From positions 1-32,725 of the forward strand of contig MU616828.1 of NCBI GenBank assembly GCA_025201705.1: a stretch of DNA of 32,725 nt, given 5' to 3'. The notes under the pieces were generated by a model. That model saw nothing but the letters and a program-made list of their open reading frames with translations, was not told the origin of the DNA and searched no databases. Of the stretch, positions 22,952 through 32,419 are shown piece after piece. Position 1 is the first letter of the stretch, and each line of letters starts with the position of its first letter. The stretch is from Dissophora ornata. Lineage: Eukaryota; Mortierellomycota; Mortierellomycetes; Mortierellales; Mortierellaceae. The position numbers were made by a program, and so were the translations under genes.

Positions 22952-23334
22952 TTACACAGGTGTGGCGACCGTTCGGTTCGAGGTTTTGCTAGCGCCGCCA
23001 CAGGCTGTAGAAAACGTTGAGTATGGCACCCCGCGCTGGTTCAGTGTAAATATAGTGACTTGGGAAGGGGACGCAAGTCCGACCACCGTTCCTCTTCGGG
23101 TGGAATATGTGGCCGGATGGCCGAAGTTACTACGAACCTGGGTCAAGCCCGCGACGGTGCCTTCGAGTGAAGAACCGAGGTTACTTGAGGGCACAAGAAT
23201 ATTCGTATGCCCATTGACCAGGATTTTTTGCGCACCTTCCCGGGCCTTGCACAGAATTATCCCCGTAACGAGGTAGTTGCAGTCCCGAACACCCACAACA
23301 AGACGCCTATTTTGAAAAAGTATGTGGCAAGACA
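22952..23334 (-). CDS. Putative last exon of an unrecognised minus-strand gene
   Basis: An open minus-strand frame of about 110-127 codons ends at 22952. A minus-strand AATAAA at 22906-22911 lies 41 nt beyond. A good acceptor (polypyrimidine then AATAG) sits near 23308. The translation is Val/Thr/Ser/Gly-rich with alternating hydrophobic residues, suggesting beta structure. I do not recognise it. A strong donor (GTATGT) lies only 33 nt upstream of that acceptor, but its frame does not match, so the upstream exons stay unresolved. Upstream minus-strand frames at 23307-23537 and 23542-23832 may contribute. The antisense plus-strand ORF at 22962-23276 is a competing reading. Confidence 0.3.
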
Positions 23335-23708
23335 CATACTTTCAGCCGTCCCGTGTACTGTGTGGCCTCAGATCTGGCGGGGTCTCTTGAAGGACTCGCT
23401 ACCAATGACTCTGCATTTGGATCTTGATGGATGTCTCGGTTGTACACTTCCGAACAAAGGATTGTTGCGGTCTGCTGCCCTGCTATAAGAAGGGCTCCGG
23501 CAAGACTGTCAAGTCCCGCGGGGCTACCTGTTTCCAAACGTTTATATGATCAGTTGTATGTCAACATCGGCGTTCTGCAAATCCAGCTGAGTGACCTCGT
23601 AGCTGGATGTCAAGCGGGGGTTCAGCCATCTGTAGAAGTCATGGGTAGTTTCTAGGGGGGGACGAACCTGTTTGCATCCTTCGTCAGTCGGCTTCTGAGA
23701 GTGAACAA

Positions 23709-23760
23709 GAGCAAGGACAATGAGCAAGGTCTTTGAGCAAGGTCTATGAGCAAGGACTAA
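23709..23760. repeat. 13-nt tandem repeat, four copies
   Basis: The core GAGCAAGG recurs at 23709, 23722, 23735 and 23748, with a degenerate start of a fifth copy at 23761. The period of 13 is not a multiple of three. This argues against the minus-strand ORF over it (23542-23832) being conserved coding sequence. Confidence 0.9.
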
Positions 23761-23885
23761 GAGCTCAGACTCCACATTCTGTGACATCGTTTCTGCAAAG
23801 TTGAGATTTTGGCGCCAAAAGGGGTGATCCAAGGCAGGGTCTACACTCTGCCTCCTCTTTCAGTTCCTCATTTCAATAACTGGCC

Positions 23886-24710
23886 ATGGTGCACCACTAC
23901 CGATGCTGTCGAGGATGCACAGGACTCCTTGCGCGGGCCGTAAGGTCCGCTAATCACCAACACACCCTTCCAGGAGCTGCCATAGCCTCAGCCTCTGTTG
24001 CAGCCTCAGCAACTTTCAAGTCCTCCTCATTCCACACATCTGCCTCACGCGACAGCCGATCTAGTCATGGCAATCACTATGAGCAACTCGGGCTCACCAA
24101 GGATGCAACCAAGAAGGAGATCAAGACCCAATTCTACAAGCTCTCGAAACTCCACCACCCCGACAAGAACGCCTCGGAGGAGTCTCGCAGGGCATTCCTC
24201 TCTATCAATGATGCCTATTCAGTACTGGGGGACGACCGACAACGGCGAGACTATGATATCACTCTGCTCGACAAGAGTGGATCGCTATATTCCGACAGCT
24301 CATCACAACGGGCTGAATCAACGCGAGGCACCCTCAGGAGAACCCCCTTCCGTCATTCTGCACAGTCTGCGGCCGCTGCGGCTGCTGCTAGGGGCCATGC
24401 ATCATTACGGCCTAACAATCGACAAAACGTATCGCATTTCGACGCGAAGTCACATCAGGAGATGCATTATGAGCAGGAGCTGAGGCAGGAGGAACGGCGG
24501 CAGGCGCGGATGCGTGCTAGTGAGGAATTCAAGTATCGACAGAAATTCGAGGAGTCGGATTCATACGCAAGCAAAGCCTTCAGGGTATCGTTTCTCTTTG
24601 TGTTAGTCATTGCGGCGACCTCGTTCATGAAGGTCTTTGCGGACGAGAGCGAGCCCGAGGACGCCAATTATGATCGCCAATACACGCATTACCCACCTGT
24701 CCACCTGTGA
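23886..24710 (+). CDS. J-domain (Hsp40) protein with mitochondrial presequence and C-terminal membrane anchor
   Basis: This is a single-exon ORF of 274 residues. The first about 60 residues are rich in Arg, Ser and Ala with no acidic residue before position 56, like a mitochondrial targeting presequence. The J domain spans about 63-126. It opens with HYEQLGLTKDATKKEIK, has the HPD motif at 91-93 that stimulates Hsp70 ATPase, and closes with INDAYSVLGDDRQRRDYD. A poly-Ala segment and a charged, Glu/Arg-rich helix follow (about 190-225), then one hydrophobic segment at about 234-252 and a short acidic tail. The plan recalls DNAJC30-like inner-membrane J proteins, but orthology is uncertain. The start codon is close to the divergent minus-strand locus. 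AATAAA at 24876-24881 lies about 165 nt past the stop. Confidence 0.9.
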   Translation: MVHHYRCCRGCTGLLARAVRSANHQHTLPGAAIASASVAASATFKSSSFHTSASRDSRSSHGNHYEQLGLTKDATKKEIKTQFYKLSKLHHPDKNASEESRRAFLSINDAYSVLGDDRQRRDYDITLLDKSGSLYSDSSSQRAESTRGTLRRTPFRHSAQSAAAAAAARGHASLRPNNRQNVSHFDAKSHQEMHYEQELRQEERRQARMRASEEFKYRQKFEESDSYASKAFRVSFLFVLVIAATSFMKVFADESEPEDANYDRQYTHYPPVHL

Positions 24711-25460
24711 CAGATTTCTTTTCGTTCATTTTAACAGGGAGCCACGTGAGAAATGCAACATCCAGCCTATAGGGAGTGAGCCTGCATGTAGCAGACTTCT
24801 GCTATGTTTATTCATACAACTAACCACCAAGGTTTAGACTGAGGAACGAGCCCGCAGAGGTCCCGTTTCGGCTTCAATAAACAAAGCAGCGATGTCATGC
24901 ATTAGTCGGACTATTCCCTGAAGTACCTATGGTGCCGTCTCTGTGGGTGCCTCCAGCAACGTCAGTCTTCGCATCTTCCGACATAGATCCGCACAGTGCC
25001 CCACAGAGTAAGGGTGTCACCCTGCCAATTTTTGGTGTAAAGCACTAAGCATGCTCAATTCCAGTAAAGCTAACTGACCCCAGAGCCGAGTCTGACGCCG
25101 AAGATTGGTGAAGAGAAAAGCCCTTGGAATCGCTATTCCTGTCTCTTCACAGTGCTTTCCAGGGATTTGGTTCGCGAGATCCTGGTCGATTGTGCTGTCG
25201 TCGTCGGCTAGAGGATTCGGGTCACCATGATGGGGTTGTTATTTCAAATACAGAGGAGAGGATATGCCGTCGAAGATTCTACCAATTCCAAGATCCAGAT
25301 CTGCGGACTAAATCCACAGTGAAGACGTCCTTTAAAACACACTGGGGTCGTTGCGAAGACATGGTAGCTGATGGCTCCTGCAGCTTCGTGTTTATTTAAA
25401 AATGTATAATACAAATGAATATGAACAATGAGAACGAGATATCATGGTCTCCAGTGCTGC
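24711..25460. other. Convergent intergenic region
   Basis: This lies between the stops of the J-domain gene (plus) and the TMEM230-like gene (minus). AATAAA signals occur at 24876-24881 (plus) and 25391-25396 (minus). Between them about 500 nt carry no gene that I can support; short minus-strand ORFs beginning with plausible Met codons do not extend. Confidence 0.5.
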
Positions 25461-26183
25461 CTAGTCGTCAATGTCAGGGATATGGGAGAAGGAATAGCCA
25501 TCATATTCCTTATATGCATAGTAGGCCAGACCAACATGGTACGCTCCTACGTTACAAAGTATATTAGTTGCAAAGTCAGCGTTCAAGGCACAGTTTCCAG
25601 TAATGGTATTGTAGTAGCCTTTCTTTTTTCTTTTTTCTGTTGGTTTATCAAATTGTACCTGGGATAAAGCACAGTGCCCCAAGAATCAGAAGCGGTACGC
25701 CCTTATCCAGCCACTCCTACATCCGACGACAATCGAAGAGTGAAAATGAGCATCTACGGACATCATATCGGAACACACATGCACACACAAAAAAAAGGCG
25801 GTGCTTACTGGGCTGTCGAGGACTCCGACTTTGAGTAGTGACCCAATAGTCAGTCCCACGGTGCCGATGACCAAGAGGACCACAGCGAGAATGATGGAAC
25901 TCCAAGGGACTAACGTTGACCATCGACAGATAATAGTCAGCTATAGGGTCTTCAAGTGCAGTCGGCGCCAGAAAAAAAAAAAAAAAAAAAAAGGCGAGAA
26001 ACGCTGAAGGAATTTACTTTTTGGCATGGGGGCCTCGAATTGACCATCGGAGTAACCGGTGTCATCTTGGGCTTGCAAGAAACGGTTGGCGCGGCGCGGG
26101 AAACGCATTTTTTTGGTTCGGTTGACTAGCTTCTGGACGCCGGAGACTGGCTTGTGCGCAGACGAGGTTGCAGTGGAGGTCAT
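25461..26183 (-). CDS. TMEM230: TMEM230-like two-pass membrane protein
   Basis: Four exons join in frame: 26018-26183, 25809-25909, 25659-25716 and 25461-25546, giving 136 residues (human TMEM230 short form about 120). A basic N-terminal cytosolic segment ends in DDTGYSDGQFEAP, matching the animal DDGYIDLQF element. The first membrane segment is about residues 59-80 (WSSIILAVVLLVIGTVGLTIG). The second, after LDKGVP, is PLLILGALCFIPGAYH. The protein ends with AYYAYKEYDGYSFSHIPDIDD, almost the same as the animal ending. In animals the protein acts in secretory and recycling vesicle traffic; a similar role in fungi is inferred. Intron 1 contains a 21-nt poly-A run (25972-25992 on the plus strand), which is a poly-T tract in the transcript ahead of the acceptor. 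Confidence 0.93.
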
Positions 26184-26653
26184 GAAAGAAAGGGGGAAAA
26201 AAAAAGGGAACTCACTCAACTACCAGAAAAAAAAACCCCGAAATCAACGACAGTTAGAGGTAGCTCGATAGGGTGTTTCGCAACTGCAGGGAAGAATGAG
26301 TGAATGTGAATGAACGAATGATTGTTGGGTCGGAGGGCGAGTTCAATGGCGATTATCAAGGCAGTGTTTCAACAGCAGCCAACGTCGCGCAGCATGTATC
26401 ACGTGCGATGCACACCCAGCAATCGATTGGGCAAAGCACTCTCCGCGAGGTCATGCGGTCCACGCGTCTCTTGAAGAGAGCCGTGGTTATTGTCGACATG
26501 GGAGTCTGGGAGTTGGTGCATGAGCTCCAGGAGGGTATCTAAACTTTTTGCTAATCGCAGGAAGCAGATATTCGACTTGGAAGTGCAGACATCTGGCTTT
26601 GATAAGCAATCGCTGCTACCTTACGACCACTTTTTCTGCCCTTGAGGCCAAGA
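26184..26653. other. Intergenic, no gene recognised
   Basis: The first part should hold the TMEM230-like promoter. A plus-strand ORF of 80 codons (26300-26542) has no family match and no clear start or poly(A) context, so I leave it uncalled. Confidence 0.4.
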
Positions 26654-27226
26654 ATGGTTCACCACAAACCCGAAGAATATCTCGCACAGCACCCAGACCT
26701 GCCATCCTGCGGCCACTTCGACTTCTTCGACAGCGCCCCTGAGTTCTCAGAAATAGACGTACGCAGTGTTTGGATCAAAGATCTCTCCAAGTCGTTCTGG
26801 TGCAGGGAAGCGTGGCCAATCATGAAGGGTCTGTTGTCGGACGTGGACGGGTTGACAATGATTGACGTAGAAAAGGCGGACCTGGAGTCGGGGAAGAGGA
26901 GGAACATGAGGCGTACCATGGAGGCCCCTACACCGCGCAAACAGATCGGACGGAAGCTGGATCTGGTAGCCAGGGACAGAACCAACAAGCGCGACTGGTT
27001 TGTTGCAAAGAGCCTCAGGGAGTGGGATGAGGCGTAGATAAAGTTCCTGCGTGAACTTGATGTAACGTTATCCAAAGACCTCTATCTTATCGCATCTCAC
27101 CGGCTACAGGAACAGCCTAGTCCCCACTTTCACAATCAGGCGCAATATATTCTGGAAGCAAGTCGCTCAATACCATTGGTCTGTATAAAGGCTGTAGCCA
27201 CTGTCCATACTATTAAAATCTGTTGA
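26654..27226 (+). pseudogene. Lineage-specific ORF interrupted by an in-frame TAG
   Basis: From ATG 26654 an open frame of 127 codons reads to TAG at 27035-27037. The same frame then continues open for 62 more codons to TGA at 27224-27226. The translation on both sides has one style: before the stop, CREAWPIMKGLLSDVDG, a basic stretch and KQIGRKLDLVARD; after it, FLRELDVTLSKDLYLIASHR. I associate this kind of protein with expanded families of unknown function in Mortierella relatives; that link is from memory and not checked. The continuous frame suggests a single nonsense change or two short proteins. There is no intron boundary that would remove the stop cleanly. If translation ends at TAG the product is 127 residues. 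Confidence 0.5.
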
Positions 27227-27461
27227 CGCTTTCTTTAGGTCGAAGTTTCAAAACGATGGAAATGAAGGCGTGCCCCCTCAGTGCCTATATCATGTAAATG
27301 CACTTGTACGACTCACACCTGCTACCCTACTGATGTTCAATTTTGTCTTTGCTAGCAACGAGGACGGTGGAGATGTACGAGATATGTTCGAGTAATGAGA
27401 GCGAGAATGCTGAGGAGGAAGAGGAAGAGAATAGTGATGTGCCCATGCTTGGTGTTGCGAT

Positions 27462-28324
27462 TTTATTTTTGGAGGGACTCACACACACACACATTAAACG
27501 GTACCTGAAAAACATGTTTCGCTTTCGTCTATGACATTCACAAGTAAACCTTCAGCTCGCTGATCTGCATTTCGTAAGACCGCCGTTGCTCCTTGAAGTG
27601 CGTCGCATTAATGCGCTTTGTTCCTCCTACTACTGCCTGATCCACGTTTCCTACGCCTGCTGTTGCTCCATCAACTGCCTTTGCATCTGCATGCTCTGTT
27701 CTTTCAATTGCTTGCTGATCCGTGTTTGATAGAACTGCTGTTGTTCCTTCAACTGATCGCACGTCTGTATACTCTGTTCCTCCAAGACATTCTTCAATTC
27801 TTGAAGGCCTTGTTTTTGCTCCTCATTCTGCTCTTGCTGCCTGTGTAGTAACTCTTGATGCTCTTGTAGTCTCTTCTCTAGTTCCGTCGTCACCACAACC
27901 ACGCAGCTTGAGGGTGTGTCATGGACTTTGAGAGAGCCTCGATGGTTGCCTACAGCGGAAACTGATTCAACATCCTGCGGTGATGAAGGCTCTGTTGGGA
28001 ACCAGTTGTGGGATCCTCTGGCAAGCTGGGAAACATTTGGTGTGTCGACCGGCTTTACTGACTGAAATGCGTGCATGCGTGCAATGAATGGGGTTCGTTG
28101 ACAGGCTACACAAGGGCGAAGAAAAAAGACATTGCCACAAAACATCTCGCGCTTCCATCTCTCTTCCTTCCAAACAAACAAATTCTTCACTCTTCTGCTT
28201 CTCGACCCTATTCTTCAAACCATCCGAGCCATCCACTTTCCTCCTTGTCTTCACTAACTTTTCTTGGAGTAGCCATTTGAGTGAGTGGACTAAGAGGTGA
28301 CAGAGCTTCATTGAGTAGGGACAT
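27462..28324 (-). pseudogene. Coiled-coil repeat protein gene with decayed 3' repeats
   Basis: The model has exon 1 at 28259-28324 (22 codons, starting MSLLNEALSP) and exon 2 from 28061, joined in phase by a 197-nt intron (donor GTTAGT, acceptor TTTCAG). The frame runs to TAG at 27651-27653, giving 158 residues. The first half is Ser/Pro-rich. From about residue 85 it is a Gln/Glu/Lys-rich coiled coil with a tandem unit of about 26 residues starting L(E/K)EQS. At DNA level the units recur at about 27740, 27662 and 27585, with spacings of 78 and 77 nt. The second copy has stops, and the one-base-short spacing before the third shifts its frame, yet a coiled-coil frame continues to a TGA at 27538. 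A minus-strand AATAAA lies at 27462-27467. The gene may be a decayed longer protein or a working shorter one. No homologue is recognised. Confidence 0.45.
27585..27815 (-). repeat. Tandem repeat of about 78 nt encoding coiled-coil units
   Basis: Three units can be aligned by their GTTGCTCC/GTTGTTCC and CTCTGTTC/TTGTTCC landmarks on the plus strand. Two spacings are 78 and 77 nt. A 78-nt unit equals 26 codons; the 77-nt spacing breaks frame in the 3'-most unit. Confidence 0.65.
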
Positions 28325-28469
28325 TGCCGACGAAGCAGCCCAGGATTAGCAATCAATAGTAACCATTAATGCTTCACTTCTGCACGGAGATACAGCAAAG
28401 AGTAGCCTGGGATCATTTTCACCACCAATCAAGGATAGCAACCACTAGTAGTCCCCATTTAGCCGCATC
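28325..28469. promoter_or_regulatory. Short divergent promoter between coiled-coil gene and STAND gene
   Basis: Only about 145 bp separate the proposed start of the minus-strand coiled-coil gene (28324) and the first in-frame ATG of the plus-strand STAND gene (28470). If both starts are right, the two genes share a promoter region. No clear TATA box was seen. Confidence 0.35.
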
Positions 28470-31400
28470 ATGGTCCTTTGGTATCGAAGTATCCTCTCAG
28501 CAGAGGAGGCTCTGGTGATGGCAAACGCCTGCCTTCAAAACGCTCGCAACGCACCAAACAGAAGTCGGGCCGCGAAGGGTGGACATCAAAATAACGGAGC
28601 ATTCCATGCTCAACCAAATCATCGCCGCATTTCATGAGAGTGGCAGAGTGCTGGAAAGTCATGGATTCATCGAAGATGCACAGAAGAGCAATGGCAAAGC
28701 CGAAAAATTAGGGTATGTGCCATGACAGATAGACATCGCCGATGCTGGCGCAAATTAATGAAATGGCTCCTTGGACACACACCACCCATTTGTAGGATTT
28801 GTAGGACACACCAAAGCGTGCCCGACTCCTCTGCAACACCAATTCCCTCTCAGTCATCACCAATTCCTCCTCCAGCTCCCATAGTGGTTCCAGGCACTCC
28901 TCAGGAGATACTCTCACCTACCGTAAGCACCGCTACCTCAAGCACTAATGTGTCGTCGGTCTCTGGCAATATTTTCACAAAGGATGTTCTTCCACCTGTC
29001 ATCAATTGCACCTTTCCAAAACCAGATGAACGCGTAGTTAATACCCACCAACTCGCTTATTGCCTGGCTCTTCTCCAAGCTCCAGAACTGCCTGATGACG
29101 CACTCGATTCTACAGCAAGCGTCTGGCTGCACGCCACAAACTCAAACGAAGACGAGAAAGCTCGACTAAAGGCCATGGCGACGAGTCTGATCCGAGAATA
29201 CGCCAGTAACAAACTGAAAGACTCAAAAGCAGTTTCAGAAGTCGTTTGTCTCGCTCCAGTCCTCGAGAATGAAGATTTTCGATCCCTTCTCAAGGAATTT
29301 GTTGATGCTATTGGCCACTCTGGGTTGCTGGATATCCATGCACTTGAAGGATTAGCTCAGATCATACAAGCCGCCGCTCCTGGATGTATTGACGCCGACG
29401 ATCTAGTCAGGATCCTGAAATTCCTCAATGGGAGCCTACAGACCACTCATTCACAGTCTGTGGACCACAAGTATCGATTGGCCTTGACAATCTCACACGG
29501 TCTGGATGCCATGGCGGATGGCAATGTAAAGGGCTTGGAGCGGGTCAACCTCCACGAGGCGCTTTCATACCATCTGAAAGTTCTGAAGAAAAGCGATGAT
29601 CCTTATCTAGTTTTTCAAGCAGCGTATGCCTTTCAGGCACTGTTGTATGTCCCGGATGACGAAACACTATGGCATACTACAATGCGACGCACAAGAATAG
29701 TGTTTCAAGGAGTTGCAGGTCTTGCGAGCGCAGTAAAAGCTTTTGATGTCAATGGCTTGATTGAGGGTCTGGAAAACATTCAAAATGGTCTCGGAGTAGT
29801 GAAAATTTTCGAACTGGTCGAAAGCGCATACAAGGGAGTAGCTGAACTGACCAAGAGTGGCCAAGGCCTGCACAAGGCACTCAAAGCAGCTTTTAGCCTC
29901 AGCCATAAAAGTGCCTGGGTATCCGGCACTACGCGGCATAGACACATTGCTTCAGAATGGCGAACTTACCAAGTTCAAGACCCTGGTCTATGGGGCACCT
30001 TGCCGCCGCGAGCTAGCTTTCCAATGGGGAGTATGTCAACGGTTGGGGAATCTTGCAGCCGATCCACTTTGGGGTATGGACTCTCGTCAAAGTGCTGTTG
30101 CATTTCTTGGAGAGATCCATCGAAACGATGCCGTGTGGGGACAGGAAGCGCAAGTCAAGCAGTGTATTATCAACATTCTTATGCAGGTGGCCTCAGAGTC
30201 TGGCAGTTGTATGCCAGGTACGTTCTACCTAGTGATAAGGGTATCTTCGAGTTATGGCGATCGCCTTAAACAATCAACACTATTTTATTCACTCTCGCAT
30301 GATCTTCACCATATATCATAGCTGCTCAAGATATGCTAGAGGAACTGGAACGTGACGGTGATGCGACAAAACGAGCACTTTACCGAGCCTGCCGAGATCA
30401 AGGACTGAGCTCACATCCATGGAAGGTGACCCTACCGCTGCTGGAGTCGTCTGCGCTACTTGATAGTATTCAAAACAAGCCCGAAGTCGAAACCAGTTTG
30501 CGAAAAATGCAGCAACAACGACTGGAAGGACGAGGCGATGCTCTATACATTCCTCCTCAAGCCAAGGCCAACCGGCGTGCGCCTGACACTGAGTTGTTTG
30601 ATTTGAAATCTAAGGTCGACGAGTTTCTGAGTAGTGGTCTAATGGTACTACTGCTTTTAGGCGATTCTGGCGTTGGAAAATCGACCTTCAACCGGGAACT
30701 CGAATGCCATTTGTGGGATGTCTATAAGAAACATGAGGGTCGAATCCCGGTCTTTATCACCTTACCTGCCATTGACAAGCCAGAAGAGGAACTAGTCGCC
30801 AAACAATTAATCAAAGCCGGATTCACCAAGGCCCAGATCCGAGAGCTGAAGGCCTACCGCGAGATCGTATTGATCTGCGATGGCTATGACGAGTGCCAGC
30901 TGACACGTAACTTGTACAATAGCAATCAACTGAACCAGCCCGGGGAATGGAAGGCCAAGATGGTGATCAGCTGCCGCAGCGAGCACCTTAGCTTCGACTA
31001 TTGCTATCGCTTCCAACCCGGAGACCGTAATGACTGGACGGGTGCGGCGTTGTTGGAAGAAGCGGTGATTGTACCGTTTTCAGAGAGACAGATTCGTTGC
31101 TACATCGAGAAGTATGTCGCCAAGGAGAAATCTTCCTGGAAAGTTGAGAATTACGCGCAGGTGATTGGTCAGATTCCCAGCCTTCAGGAACTGGTCAAGA
31201 ACCCGTTTTTGTTGGCGCTGTCCCTCAAGGTCCTACCGGAAATGATAGATCTAGGACAAAATCTGGCCTCGACCAAGTTCACCAGGGTCGAGTTGTATGA
31301 CCGGTTTGTGGAGCAGTGGGTAGAGCGAGGCAAGAAACGACTGACCGACAAAGAGTTGATCGGTGACGAGAAGAAGGCTTTTAACAAGTTGTCTGACGAA

Positions 31401-31995
31401 AATTTTTCACAGACTGCCCTGAGCTTTGTAAAGAAGTTGGCGGTTGCTATCTTCAACAACCAAGGCGGTAATCCAGTGGTCGAGTACCCGCCCTCTGATG
31501 ATACGCCCTCTGATGATAAAGACAGTTGGAAACAAGATTTTTTTCAACAAGATGATCGCAAGAACCTCCTGCGTGAAGTCTGCCCTCTCAATCGTAATGG
31601 TAACTTGCACAAATTCATCCATCGATCAGTTCTGGAGTACGGATTGGCTCGAGCAGTATTTGAGCCGCGGTCTGGAGGGAAGGACGGAAGGACGGGAGTG
31701 GACCCAACAACCACTGCCAGACGACGAGCGAGCCTGAGTTCCGTGTCGAGCTTTGAAGATTCACAACTTAAGCAGGAGCTGTCGGTGGCGACCAACCCAC
31801 TTCCGGACATCAACTCGCCTTTGGTCCAAAATAGTTTCGTGGCAGAACCCTCGATCCTGCTATTCCTGGCAGAGCGCGTTCAACAAGAGCCGGTCTTCAG
31901 ACAGCAACTACTCAACTTCATTGAGCATTCTAAAATGGACAAGAAATGGCGCAAGGCGGCAGGCAATGCGATCACGATATTGGTGAAAGCCGGAA

Positions 31996-32166
31996 TACGT
32001 TTTAATGGGGCAGACCTGCAAGGCATCCGGATTCCAGGGGCCGATCTGAATGGTGGAGAATTCGACAACGCCAAGCTGGCAGATGCTGATTTGAGAAACG
32101 TCAATCTTCACAATACTTGGTTACGTCAGGCTAATTTGAGCAACGCGCAGATGGCAGGAGTACAGT
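31996..32166 (+). other. Pentapeptide repeat segment of the STAND protein
   Basis: The translation shows the A(D/N)LxX five-residue rhythm: FNGADLQGI, GADLNGGEF, NAKLADADL, RNVNL, RQANLSNAQM. It makes about eight to ten turns, placed between the NTPase/helical part and the WD40 repeats. Pentapeptide repeats form a right-handed quadrilateral beta helix. Confidence 0.85.
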
Positions 32167-32419
32167 TTGGCGAACGGCCGTATCTCGAGGAAGAGAGCTT
32201 GGTGCTGTCCTGCGCGTATTCGCCGGATGGGAAGAGCTATGCCGTGCGTCTTGCGAACGACACGATCAGCGTGTATGACACGACGACTTGGGTAAACCCC
32301 CATATCTTAAGTTGTTATGCCAGGAAAGTTACGAGAGCCTCCGGCAGGTCCGACAACTTATTGCGACGTCTCGAGTCGATGACAAGTAAGCTCACGCACA
32401 CCGCAGACGGTGATACTAG

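Noticed and set aside
24467..24667. Minus-strand ORF within the J-domain gene
   Set aside because: It is an antisense shadow of the membrane segment and charged helix.
30807..31016. Minus-strand ORFs opposite the NACHT domain
   Set aside because: They are antisense shadows of the strongly supported plus-strand NTPase.
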